DNA from: Chlorophyllum brunneum
Lineage: Eukaryota; Basidiomycota; Agaricomycetes; Agaricales; Agaricaceae
Direction: 5' to 3'
Length of the DNA stretch: 64,000 bases
Assembly: GCA_963576785.1 (NCBI GenBank)
Contig: OY756145.1
Coordinates: 2,666,001 to 2,730,000, forward strand
The notes below the pieces were generated by a model that worked only from the letters and a program-made list of their open reading frames with translations, was not told the origin of the DNA and did no database searches. The position numbers and the translations under genes were made by a program. Positions 50,608-60,660 of this stretch are shown here, in pieces (within the stretch, counting starts at the first letter, position 1; each line of letters opens with the position of its first letter).

Positions 50608-52591
50608 ATGGCTGATGAAATCAATTTTCCAAAGAACTTAGTCCCAGAACCAGGATACTTCAATGGAGATAGAACTAAGTTTGATGATTGGTGAAGAGTA
50701 ATGTCCTTATGAACACTCTTTAACAAAATCAATGACAATGAACAAAAAATAATCAGATTATTGTGGAGAGCAATGTTTGGCTACTGCTAAACTCTCACAT
50801 CATCTCCAAAAGAGTCTTTTTGGATCAAAAATCTCGGAGTGCCCATCACTGGGTTGGAGTATTATCATAAACACCCCAAAGTCAAGTCTTCTGTCCCTCT
50901 TCCCCATTTCTATGTCTCTTCCATTTCTATTTCATAACTGTAAGCTATCCCCTTTAAGTCCAATTGTAGGTCTACACTATAAATGATCATCTGGAGAAAG
51001 TCCCAAATAAATAATGTATTCTACCTAACCTCTTCCTACCTTCTCTCTTTTCTGTCCTACCTTTATAGTATAAAAACATTATCAATCCATTTGTACCTGG
51101 TCCCCTATTGTTCTACACCTTGTCCATAGATGATTACCTTCATTTTTCTTCCCTTTTTTTGGTCTAATGACTTCATTAAAATGTACCTTGGCATATTTCT
51201 TTCATACTTCTAAAACTGGGCAATATTTATATATGTATATAAATAGTATATCTTTGATAGGGAAAGGCAGTAAAATATGAATGAGTATCTAAATCCCCTC
51301 AAATTCCCAAAGCCACTTCATCTCTTATCTATCTCAACTCTATTAATTACCCAAACTTGATCACCATTTTTCTCAACCATTTCCTGGTCAATTCCTCTCA
51401 AATCTTCGACACTCTGTACCACTAATTGACTCCTTTTGGTTGGAAGCAAAGTGGTTGTTGTATTTGGCCGCACTCATTAAAGCATTCGCTTACCAGCCCT
51501 TATCCTCATTCTACAGTATTGGTAAGAAAAAAGGAGGATTGGCAGGACCTTATACAAATACCAAATTATCAGCTAGTCAGAATAAGAAGATACCAACATT
51601 TGATGACTTTGTTAAAGAGATAGTGGCTACATTCTCATTGGGAAATAGGAAGGCAATAACAAAAGGGGAAATCAAACTGTTCAAATAGGGAAAGAGAAAC
51701 ACTGCTGACTTTATAATTGAATTTAAAGCATTAAAAGTACAAGCAGAAACTAACAATATACATGCCATCTTTCTTTTCAAACAACACACCAGAGCAGATA
51801 TCATTCAAACTATTATAGACTATCTGGCAGCCTCAATTCCAACAATGTATGAGAAATAGAGGACCACAATCCTTGCAGTAGGACAAGGATATGAAACTAC
51901 TGACATCACCTGTAGAGATATTAGAACCACCACCAGAGTCATATATAGAGTCATCATCTGGTAATAGGTCCTTTGGTCACATCTCTATACAATAGATTCC
52001 ATCAGTAACTTGTTGGTAAATAAGTGCTTCAAGTGCTGGACTATGAGTGTATATATAAGGGTGATATACTACATTGTTTCTTCAGTAGTAGGTTTTGCTT
52101 TCCAACCATTATTCCAAGTACTGTAGAGGTTATTCTTGATGGTGCACAAGTAGAGTCCATTGGTATTGCATACATATAAGTATAGCACATATTTTCAAGT
52201 GAGTTGGAGTAGAGAGTTGATAATGGCATCATTGGATTGTGGTGGTAGGACAAGTAGTATTGCTTTTGGAAATTTGTCATAACCTCTGATATAGGTTTGA
52301 GGCTCAGATATAACAGATAGAGGACAACTAATGGAGATTGGAAGACAAAGAACAGATACTAACCAGAATGGCAAACTAAAATGTTTCAACTGTAACCTAT
52401 ATGGGCATATTGCCAAGTATTACCACAAGAAAACAAAGATCACGTATACCAAATTAACATGCTACAATTGTGGCAAACAAGGCCATATTTTGAAGAATTG
52501 TAAAGTACCAAAGAAAGCACACATTAGGAAGATTACTAAGGAGACTGAGCAAGAAGAGGTAAAGGAGGATTTTGCTGAAGGCTCTGAGTAG
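50608..52591 (+). pseudogene. gag of the chromovirus, interrupted
   Basis: The N-terminal part (PKNLVPEPGYFNGDRTKFDD) begins after ATG 50608 and breaks near 50790. A capsid-like segment resumes at about 51590-51900 (FVKEIVATFSLGNRKAITKG, ADFIIEFKALKVQAETNN). Zinc knuckles lie near 52380-52500: the first, CFNCNLYGHIAKYY, has lost its last Cys; the second, CYNCGKQGHILKNC, is intact. Between them a minus-strand LTR fragment (51975-52315) is inserted. Several stops, such as TAG and TGA where Gln or Trp is expected, inactivate it. The 50790-51420 stretch is not recognisable and may be another insertion. Confidence 0.75.
51975..52315 (-). repeat. LTR fragment of a second family, minus strand
   Basis: Read on the minus strand from 52315 it begins TGTTATATCTGAGCCTC and follows the sequence of 55882-56213 throughout (AGAGGTTA..ACAA, CCATTAAGAA-like block, TGGAATCTATTGTATAGAGAT). 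It therefore represents the first 335 bases of the same LTR family in the opposite orientation, placed inside gag. Confidence 0.75.
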
Positions 52592-52650
52592 GCACAAACC
52601 TGTGAGCCAAAAAACCTAGAGTTCTTGTTTTACTTCACAATAGACAATAT

Positions 52651-55600
52651 GTGATTCTGCAGAAAAAAAACTTAATACACAAACTTCTTCTTGACTCAAT
52701 GATCAGAACAATGAAGGGACCCAAACAAATTACCACACTAGTAGACTTTGGATGCACCCACATGTGTATAATGCAGAGAGTAGTAGAAGAAGAACAAATT
52801 CCAAGCAAACCCCTTGAAACACTGATAAGAGTAATCAACACTAATAGAACCAAGAACAAAAAGAGAGAGATAACAGACATGGCACACCTGGTATTAAACA
52901 ATGGAAAACACATGGAAGAAGCTATGGTAATGCAGCTAGAAAGTACAGACCTATACCTTGGATATGACTAGCTTGTCAAACACAACCCCAAAATTGACTG
53001 GACAAACAACATAATAAGATTCACAAGATGTCCAAAGGATTGTACCATACAATACAATGACATACAGTTTAACAAGAGAATATGCATGGTAAAGGAGTAT
53101 ATTGAAAAGAAAAAGACTAACTACACAAACCCAGAAGACCTACCAATATACCTATAGTAATACATATATCTATTCAACAAGAAGAACTTTGACAAATTAC
53201 CTAAACACATGATATAGGATCATGAGATAAATCTGTTAGAAGATACACTACTGGTATTACAATCCAAAGTCTATCCTATGACAATAATAGAAAAGCAAGA
53301 ATTACAGAAATTCCTCAATAAAAATATTACCTCAGGAAAAATTCGACCATTACAATTCCTCTATGCCACCCTATCCTTCTTTATACCCAAGAAAGATAGA
53401 ACCAAATACCTGGTACAGGATTATAAGAAGCTAAACAAATATATAATCAAGGACAAAATGCCACTTCCACTCATAAGCAAGGTTATTGATTGACTTAAGA
53501 ACATGAAAGTTTTCAACAAACTTGATATCATTTGGGGATACAACAATATCAGAATAAGAGAAGGTAATGAATGAAAAGCAGCATTTGTAATGAACAATGG
53601 ATTATTTGAACCAATAGTTATGTTTTTTGGAATGAGTAACTTGCCAGCAACATTCCAGAGAATAATGAATACAGTATTCTGAGAAATGTTACATAAAGGA
53701 GCAGTCATCAACTACATGGATGATTTTGTCATTCCAGAAACTATGCAGAAAGAACTTGAGGAAAGAACAAGGTAATTCCTTGACATTACAGCCAAATACC
53801 AACTATACTTCAAGAAATTGAAGTGCCTATTTGACACAAAGGAAATACTGATATTGGGATTTGTGGTTGGACAAAACAGCATTAAAATGGAGGAGGAGAA
53901 GGTGAAAGCAGTAAAGGAATGGCCAATACCCAAATTCCTAAAAGATGTCAAAAAATTCCTAGGCTTCACAAACTTCTACCAATAATTCATACACAACTTC
54001 AGCAACATAGCAGCCCCTTTACATGAGTTGAAGAAGGACACTCAATGGACATGGACAAAATGACAGCAACAAGTCTTCGAAAAAATCAAGAAAAAGGTCA
54101 CAAGTAAACCAGTACTGGCAATGCTACAAGACAAGAGACAATATTGGGTAGAGGTAGATGCATTAGGCTATGGAGTAGGAGCAGTACTATTACAGAAACA
54201 GGAAGAATACTGGCACCCAATTGCCTTTTACTCAAGAATGATGACACCTGTAGAATATAACTACCAAATTTACAACAAAGAACTACTAGCTATCCAAGAA
54301 GTGATCAAAACATGGAGACAATACTTACTCAATACTAACAAACCTTTCGAAATTTGGACTGACCACAAGAACCTGGAATATTTCTGAAAACTACAACAAC
54401 TCACAGAATAACAAGCAAGGTAGCAGATAGAGCTACAAAAATACCATTATACACTAAAACACATCCCTAGGAAGACTAACACAAAAGCAGATATACTATC
54501 AAGACTGACAAAAACAGATACTACCTGAGATAACACTAATATCATCTTATTACCTAACCATCTATTTGATGACATAACCACTGAAATCCAACAAATCTGG
54601 GAAATCTCAGGAGAAGAAGATCTGAAATACTGACTATGAAAGAAAACAAAAAGGGAAACACAATGGCTAAAAGAAAAGAAGAAATGACCAGAGGAAATAT
54701 GGGAGACAGATAGATTACCGACGTTCAATAAAAGAATATATGTTCTACCCAATAGCCAAATATGACAAGAGATACTCTGACAACATCATAATAAAGCTAA
54801 TGTAGGATATCCAGAGCAACATTGAATGATTGATCTACTTAAAAGGACTTATTAATGGCCCCAAATGTATAACAATGCCAAACAATATATTAGAGGATAC
54901 AATACATGTCAACAAAACAAAATACTCTGGACAAGACCCACAACACATCTCCATCCACTACCAACACCAGTAGAACCTTGGGAAGAAATATCAATTGACA
55001 TGATAGGACTGTTATCAGAGTCAGACAAATATGATACAATACTTGTCATAGTTGATTGCCTTAGCAAAATAATTAGACTGTGTATAGTTAACACTACCTT
55101 GATATTTGAGAAACTAGGAGAGATATATTGAGATAATATATGGAGAACACATGGAATATCCTGTAGGATCATCAGTAACAGAGGTCCCCAATTCACATCA
55201 AAATTCATAGCAGAACTATGCCAAGCAACAGGTATACAACAAAACTTATCTATAGCATATTATCCACAAACTGACAGTCAAACCAAGTGTATCAACCAGA
55301 AGGTTGAAACATACCTCAGAAATGTAATAAACCATGAGAATAACTGGAAGAAATGGTTAACTATGGCAGAATTCCAATGACAAAGTCCACACTACTATAG
55401 AATACTTGCCATTCCAGATAGTTTATGAATGACACCCTTAGAAAGGAGATATAACAAACATAGCCAAGACACCTGCAATCATGGAATAAATACAGGAATT
55501 ACAAAACATATAACAAGAAATGATCAAAATACTACAATATAGCCAAACCCAGATAGAAAAATGTAATAGTACCAAACCAGAACACAAGTATATTCCAGAA

Positions 55601-55880
55601 GAACAAGTATAGCTTGAAGCAAGCAATATCAGAATAACAATACTAACCAAGAAACTTAATCATAAATGCCATAGACCATTCCAAATAAAAGCAAAAATAG
55701 GCAAAAAAAGTTACTAACTAGAACTATCTAAAACATGGACAATACACAAGATGTTCAACAACCAACTTTTCTCCCCTTATTACAAACCTGAGTTTGACAG
55801 CCAGTGTACTCTACCACCACCAATGCCCGAGATCATCAATAACAAAGAACAGTATGGGATAGAAGAGATCTGAGGATACT
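52651..55880 (+). pseudogene. pol of the chromovirus (PR-RT-RH-IN), interrupted
   Basis: Protease: LVDFGCTHMCI, where the family has D-S-G, followed by LGYD then TAG at 52969 where Trp is expected. RT: FNKLDIIWGYNNIRIREG, FEPIVMFFGMSNLPATFQRI and active site INYMDDF at about 53710-53725. RNase H: YWVEVDALGYGVGAVLLQ and IWTDHKNLEYF. Integrase: HHN...H zinc region near 54780-54930 (the first Cys of the pair lost), ISIDMIGLL, IISNRGPQFTSKF (Asp changed to Asn) and YYPQTDSQT. TGA interrupts at many sites where relatives have Arg, for example 53491 and 54823. A GPY/F-like and linker region follows to about 55800. Confidence 0.85.
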
Positions 55881-55881
55881 A

Positions 55882-56706
55882 TATTATGTTTGAACCTTGA
55901 ACCTATGTTAGAGGTTACAACAAGTTCTCAGAAGTAATATCACTTGTTCCACTACTACAATAACACCATCATTGACTCTCTACTCTGACTTGCTTGGACA
56001 TATGCACCATACTTACATGTATGCAACACCAATGAACTCTACTTATGTACCATTAAGAACAATCTCTATGGTGTTTGGAATAATGGTTGGAAAGTGCAAC
56101 CTACTACCAAAGAAACAATACAGTACATCCACTCTTACATATATACTTGTGGTCCAGTGCTCAAAGTGCTCATTCACCAGCAAATCACTGATAGAATCTA
56201 TTGTATAGAGATACTCATCCATTTCATCTTCATTAGTTTTACTCTATCCTATACTTAGCTGTTTCATCTTTATTAGTTTTATGTCTATCTTTAGTAGTCT
56301 TTTACTTTGTGTTTCATATCTATTTGTTTCACATTGTGAAACATGTTTCAGTCTCATTATCTATACTCCATATTATTTATAAAAAAGAAGTAGTTAGTAT
56401 AAATAGCCAACTGTATTAGGAAGTCAAAGCTTAAGCTTTGATTTTCTACAGAAATAGACTTCTTGATTGCCCAAGAAGAGTTTTTGTTGATAGTTGTTAT
56501 CAATCAATAGAAGATTGCTTAACTACTTATTCTCTACTTATTTTCATTACTCAGAGCTACAAAATAAATAAGATTCCTATTTCTTGGTTAAGTAATAACA
56601 GTTTAATAATACTTGCTTATTCGGTTACTTGGCTGAGATAGGTATTAAGGCTATACTCTAGAGGTCACATCCTCTTCAATTACCCTTAGTAGCTGAATCC
56701 ATAACA
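55882..56706 (+). repeat. Solo LTR of a second family inside the chromodomain
   Basis: Starts TATTATG (a decayed TGTTATG) and ends CCATAACA, flanked by TACTA (55877-55881) and TACTG (56707-56711) as target duplication. The first 330 bases match 51975-52315 in inverse orientation; the last 120 match 49722-49814 plus 58501-58536. It splits the chromodomain coding sequence between EQYGIEEI and GQRNQYLVHWKEYTSKEDIW. Confidence 0.75.
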
Positions 56707-56888
56707 TACTGTATGAGAGGACAAAGAAATCAATACCTAGTACACTGGAAAGAATATACCTCCAAAGAAGACATATGGGAAGATGAATTAGAACTAGGAA
56801 ATACTAAGAAGGTAGTTCAGGAATTTTTAGACAAGATTTCAAGGATAAAATCTATGAACAACAAACCTCACATTACAAGAGTGTTATG
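56707..56888 (+). pseudogene. Chromodomain, distal part
   Basis: GQRNQYLVHWKEYTSKEDIW then EDELELGNTKKVVQEFLDKI is the second half of a chromodomain, the C-terminal module that lets chromovirus integrases target heterochromatin. The first half lies before 55881. Confidence 0.7.
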
Positions 56889-57240
56889 ACCTTAGTCTAG
56901 GACTCAGATTGCAAGTCTTTGGATAAAGACAGAGAAGTAGAGAGAAGAGTAAGGGATAATACAATTAGTAAAGTATAGGAAATACATCAAGTATTATAAA
57001 CTAGTGGTGAGAGCTAAGAATAAGGGAGCAGAGTAAAGGAGTCATAGAGGACAAGTAGAATGAGTCAGTAAGCATACAGCCATAAGAGATGAAATAGGAG
57101 TAAAACAGATATGTAGGAATGATGAGTATGATGGACATATGATAGGAATGTATGATCTATCCATAGTTTATAACAAAGAGAACACTATACTTGACACACC
57201 TCACACTATATCTACTGCACTCTAGACTTTGCCAACTATC

Positions 57241-58200
57241 TTCACAACATACCATGCATACCAAATACAAACCCACCCATTTTCCAGCCAATAATACAGA
57301 GTTTGAGCAAGAACTCAATAATCTCCTCAACATCTAATCTACCAAAGACCAAATCAAATACTACATCTCCACAACCAAAGGACTCACCTATATTGCCCAT
57401 GCTATTAACAACCTCCAAGTCCAAGCCAAAGCCCTAAGCCATATCCTACTCATTACCACTATCAGAGCCCTGCCAGCTACTATATTAACTAGAAAACATG
57501 AACTTATAAAGGAATTATTGGATAAAGCAGCCACTAATCTTAGTACATTCCAATGTAAAGCAATGCATCCAAAGTACCCTAGTCATGACAGGTGAAAGGC
57601 TCAATCACCTCACTGACCCTAGTAATAACTCTACCTACAAACTCACTTGACAATTGATGGATCTTGATTCATACACCCCTACTACATTACCCAACAAACT
57701 ACCATACCACAAAAAAGATGAACAAAAATGGTTAGATGAAGGAATAGAGGGAATCAAAGGATTAGTAGCTGACCAATTGATAGAATCTGACATGAGAGAT
57801 GAAGTAGACCACCTGTTAATCCATATTCCCAACTTTGACCCACCAACCAAACCCATTATATTCAATCCCCCTTGATCTTACCTCACACTGAAAGACAAGG
57901 GACAACTTGACAACAACTACTGGCAAGAAATTGTCCACAATCTTATAACAGCCAAAACAAACAACACAACAACCTTCAAAGGAAGAACTATCACATTATT
58001 CTGGGCAGGACCTAACTATGCACCCTTCTAGATTGGATGTAGATGTCAATCAGGAACCTCTATGATTGGACCTAACAAATGGCAACTCATCAATACTCTT
58101 CACAAAGAAAGCTGCCCCAACCACAAAGGTCATACCATGCTGACTGCCCAAAGAAGAGCCAAGAATAGAGATATTTGAGATTTACAAGGTTATGAATCTA
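57241..58200 (+). pseudogene. Extra 3' reading region of the chromovirus
   Basis: After the chromodomain and before the 3' LTR there is about 0.95 kb that reads as protein with a few stops. It starts at 57250 with MHTKYKPTHFPANNTEFEQE; a helical stretch (YIAHAINNLQVQAKALSHIL) follows, then MDLDSYTPTTLPNKLPYHKK, a segment with TLFWAGPNYAPF, GCRCQSG and ESCPNHKGHTML, ending just before the polypurine tract. Three Cys and two His could form a zinc site. No similarity to Env, Gag or Pol is recognised. Chromoviruses usually end after the chromodomain, so this is an additional ORF or captured sequence. Confidence 0.5.
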
Positions 58201-58202
58201 GA

Positions 58203-58213
58203 AAAGGAGGTAT
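58203..58213 (+). promoter_or_regulatory. Polypurine tract
   Basis: AAAGGAGGTAT immediately precedes the 3' LTR, the expected place of the plus-strand primer. Confidence 0.7.
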
Positions 58214-58500
58214 TGTTATGAATTATTCTTAGTAGTCACCTTATACTTATCATTCCACCATATCTGTTTCATCTCCTATTTCATCTCTTAGAGCTGTACT
58301 CTTCATAACTCATTCTACTTGCCTCTATGACTCCATTACTCTGTTTCCTTATTCTTAGCACTCACTACTAGTATATAAAGTGTAGTAATACTTGATGTAT
58401 TTTTTACACTTTACTAATCTTATCATCCCTTTCTCTTCTCTCTACTTCCTTGTCTTTGTCCAAAGACTTGCAACCTAAGTCCTAGACTAAGGTCATAACA
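58214..58500 (+). repeat. 3' LTR
   Basis: 287 bp, TGTTATGA...GGTCATAACA, followed by the TCTTC target duplication. Differs from the 5' LTR by many transitions; the 12-base site that pairs with the PBS in the 5' LTR has two changes here. Confidence 0.9.
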
Positions 58501-58536
58501 TCTTCAATTGACCTTAGTAGCCAAATCTATAACAGG
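58501..58536 (+). repeat. Right half of the interrupted LTR end
   Basis: TCTTCAATTGACCTTAGTAG through TCTATAACA matches 56671-56706. Together with 49722-49814 it reconstitutes the end of the second LTR family that was the insertion target. Confidence 0.75.
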
Positions 58537-59616
58537 AGTAGGGTACAAGATATGTTGGTAAAAGACAGAGTCTATCCATCCATATTATTTTCACCAATTC
58601 TCCTTCTTATTCTTTGGAAAATCATTTACAAAACTATCATAAAAGTATATTTCTTTCCCCTTATTGGTTTACCCTTACTCTTGGACTCAGTAAATACCAT
58701 TGCAGTCTGCTAGCATAAATACAACAATGTATCTGTAACTTGGATAGTGAAAAACAATCTACTCTTCTCATTTTATTTTATCTCTCACAACTTTGACCTC
58801 TTCCCATTCAAATCGGGGGATAGTGATACTCAGCCATTACCAACTTTTCATTCTTCTGGTAGTAACTAAAATTACTACTACAAGCTGTAGGGCAAGTTTG
58901 TCTTTTCCTTGGTTTCAAATCAGGCTTGGATTATAAAGATAGCTTTAGCTTATGCAGTTTAATTCTGTTCCTTGTTTCAATGTATATTCAGCTAGTTTCT
59001 GCATATAATTCATGTATTTATATATAAGGGGACTGTGAGAAGTACATGTTCATAGGATAGTCTTGCATGGTGAAACAGGTGGACTACTGACATACACTAT
59101 TTATAAATTATGGATATAAAAAACAAAAAATAAAAATAAAAATAAAAGTGTATCATCCCAAACCCAAGCCAATATGTAAGTATGTATGCAGCAGTAGTAA
59201 GGGGCCCCCCTACTGTGTGTAAGTGGTAGTGTAGTTTGTCTTCTTGGTGTGGTGGTACAACGTTCTTCAGAAGCATCAAGTTCTGATAGTGCAATGTTAG
59301 AATCGTTAATTATCCCGGCTTGCTCTGAACTTCTTGTTTGATCAAGCTTCAGCTCCCGTCATGCATCGTGAACTTTTTTACACTGGGGCTGCAAATTGCT
59401 TTCTTCTAGATACCTATGCTATCAATCCGACCTATAAAGAGAATATACAGGCTTAGTGAGGCGTGAGTTAGGGTGGATTTTTACACTTAATGACGACCTC
59501 ATGGTACGTAGCCGGAGCGACTTGAACTTTTATTCAGATTCAACTGTTTACGAGTATACCAAAGGTGTTATCTATGACTAGTCAATAGCTACTGAACAGA
59601 TTCGAAAAGACATCGT

Positions 59617-60473
59617 CTAGTTCCATAGATTGAAAGAGCGGAGCAGGGCAAGGCTCACAGCACCGGCAACAAAGGGTAGTACATAATCTCTCCATGTCTT
59701 CTGTTCTTCTCTCCTTTCCTTGATGTAATGACGTGCGAAAAGATCTAGGCGATTATCAGCGGACTGACTTGACTCTTACGAGATTCACGCCTACCGTTTT
59801 GCAACCAAAGAATCTGATGAGTTGATCAATGGATACAAGCCAACGGTGTCGGAACGATCATTCACGTACCTTGTTGACTGCCCGTACAACAGCGACCTTG
59901 GTGCTTTCGCCAAGTTCTGGGTGTTCCATGACAGCCGAAACTAGGATATCTTCAACCAAACCTAGGTAGTGTTTGAAGTTAGGTCGTCCAATTGGGCGAA
60001 AGTGAGTACGTACCAAGAAGAAGAGCGCAGTGCACATACTCCACTCGAAGGCCTGGTTTTTTAGCCCGATGCTTGAATCCAGAGTCCTCAACACCGGTAT
60101 GCATCCTTCCAACTTTGTCGAGATATTCCCAACTCTTTGGATTGTCGTAGTCCATGGTGACTAGCTTGACGATGTATCCCGACAAGAAATCCTTACGGAA
60201 TTTTATCTGGGGGTGTTCAAGGGTAAGGTCCTTGACAGAGACAGGTGTGTCACCAGTATATCCCGTTTGGCGCGGGACGAACGATTCCTTCGTGATTGAA
60301 TATTCGAATAGTTTCACGTAGACGGCGTCGACGACCACAGAAACAAGGGGAGCGAGGTACGGCTTAGCAGCATGGAGTGCAGCTGCATCATCTGCCGTGA
60401 AGTTAACAAAGTCGCGAGTGTATTCGAGCCTCGAAGAGAGGGTCTCCAGGGATTCGGGGGTGATGTTGCGCAT
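59617..60473 (-). CDS. Protoglobin-like heme protein, copy 2, membrane tail
   Basis: Four exons, 60014-60473, 59870-59961, 59795-59813 and 59617-59744; the first three match copy 1 exactly in length (460, 92 and 19 bases). The product is 232 residues. The start is MRNITPESLETLSSRLEYTR. Core motifs are FVPRQTGYTGD, FRKDFLSGYIVKLVTMDYDN and YLDKVGRMHTGVED with His125 as the likely proximal heme ligand. Exon 2 encodes GLVEDILVSAVMEHPELGES. After LFARHYIKERREEQKTWRDY the protein ends with a hydrophobic segment (VLPFVAGAVSLALLRSFNLW) that could anchor it in a membrane. Copy 1 has lost this part. A TATAAAA box is at 60518. Gas binding is known for the family; a physiological role in fungi is not established. 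Confidence 0.88.
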
Positions 60474-60517
60474 GCCAGTGGGTCAGCGGTTGGAAGCCAG
60501 TCGAATGCGAGGCAACA

Positions 60518-60524
60518 TTTTATA
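60518..60524 (-). promoter_or_regulatory. TATA box of protoglobin copy 2
   Basis: TATAAAA on the minus strand, 45 bp upstream of the start codon, the same spacing as copy 1. Confidence 0.6.
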
Positions 60525-60660
60525 TCGTTCTATGACTCGACCCTGGTAAAGGAATCAGTCGCGAGAAGCCCTACACGTCGTAACAAACTTTTGAGGTTCG
60601 CATCGAATTCGGGCATCCGGCTAACGGTCGGCAGGAAAGGAGGCTAAACCTGGACTGGCC

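Larger units (their letters stand above)
49815..58500 (+). mobile_element. Ty3/Gypsy chromovirus, full-length but decayed
   Basis: 8.69 kb element with LTRs at both ends (TGTTATGA...TCATAACA), a 5-bp target duplication TCTTC at 49810-49814 and 58501-58505, a polypurine tract before the 3' LTR and a self-complementary primer site after the 5' LTR. Domain order is Gag, two zinc knuckles, protease, RT, RNase H, integrase and chromodomain, then an extra region of about 1 kb. This is the order of the chromovirus branch of Metaviridae. All frames carry stops, mostly TGA at positions where Arg or Trp is expected, so it is not autonomous now. It also contains an inserted solo LTR (55882-56706) and a minus-strand LTR fragment (51975-52315). 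Confidence 0.9.
47800..59215. other. AT-rich, CpG-depleted repeat island
   Basis: Composition changes sharply on both sides: CG dinucleotides become rare and A+T clearly dominates, unlike the flanking gene-bearing DNA. The island holds one complete retroelement (49815-58500) and fragments of at least one other LTR family. It separates the two protoglobin units. 47800-49721 and 58537-59215 are AT-rich sequence with no recognisable gene, probably older repeat remains. Confidence 0.75.
59220..60660. repeat. Segmental duplication, protoglobin unit 2
   Basis: Counterpart of 45965-47460 in the same orientation, with the same gene and flanks. The AT-rich island lies between the units. Confidence 0.75.

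Noticed and set aside
52651..55700. UGA decoded as Trp, i.e. a mitochondrial insertion or recoded element
   Set aside because: TGG codons are common in the same frame, TAG and TAA stops also occur, and most TGA sites align with Arg rather than Trp in related Pol proteins. Decay of CGA explains them better.
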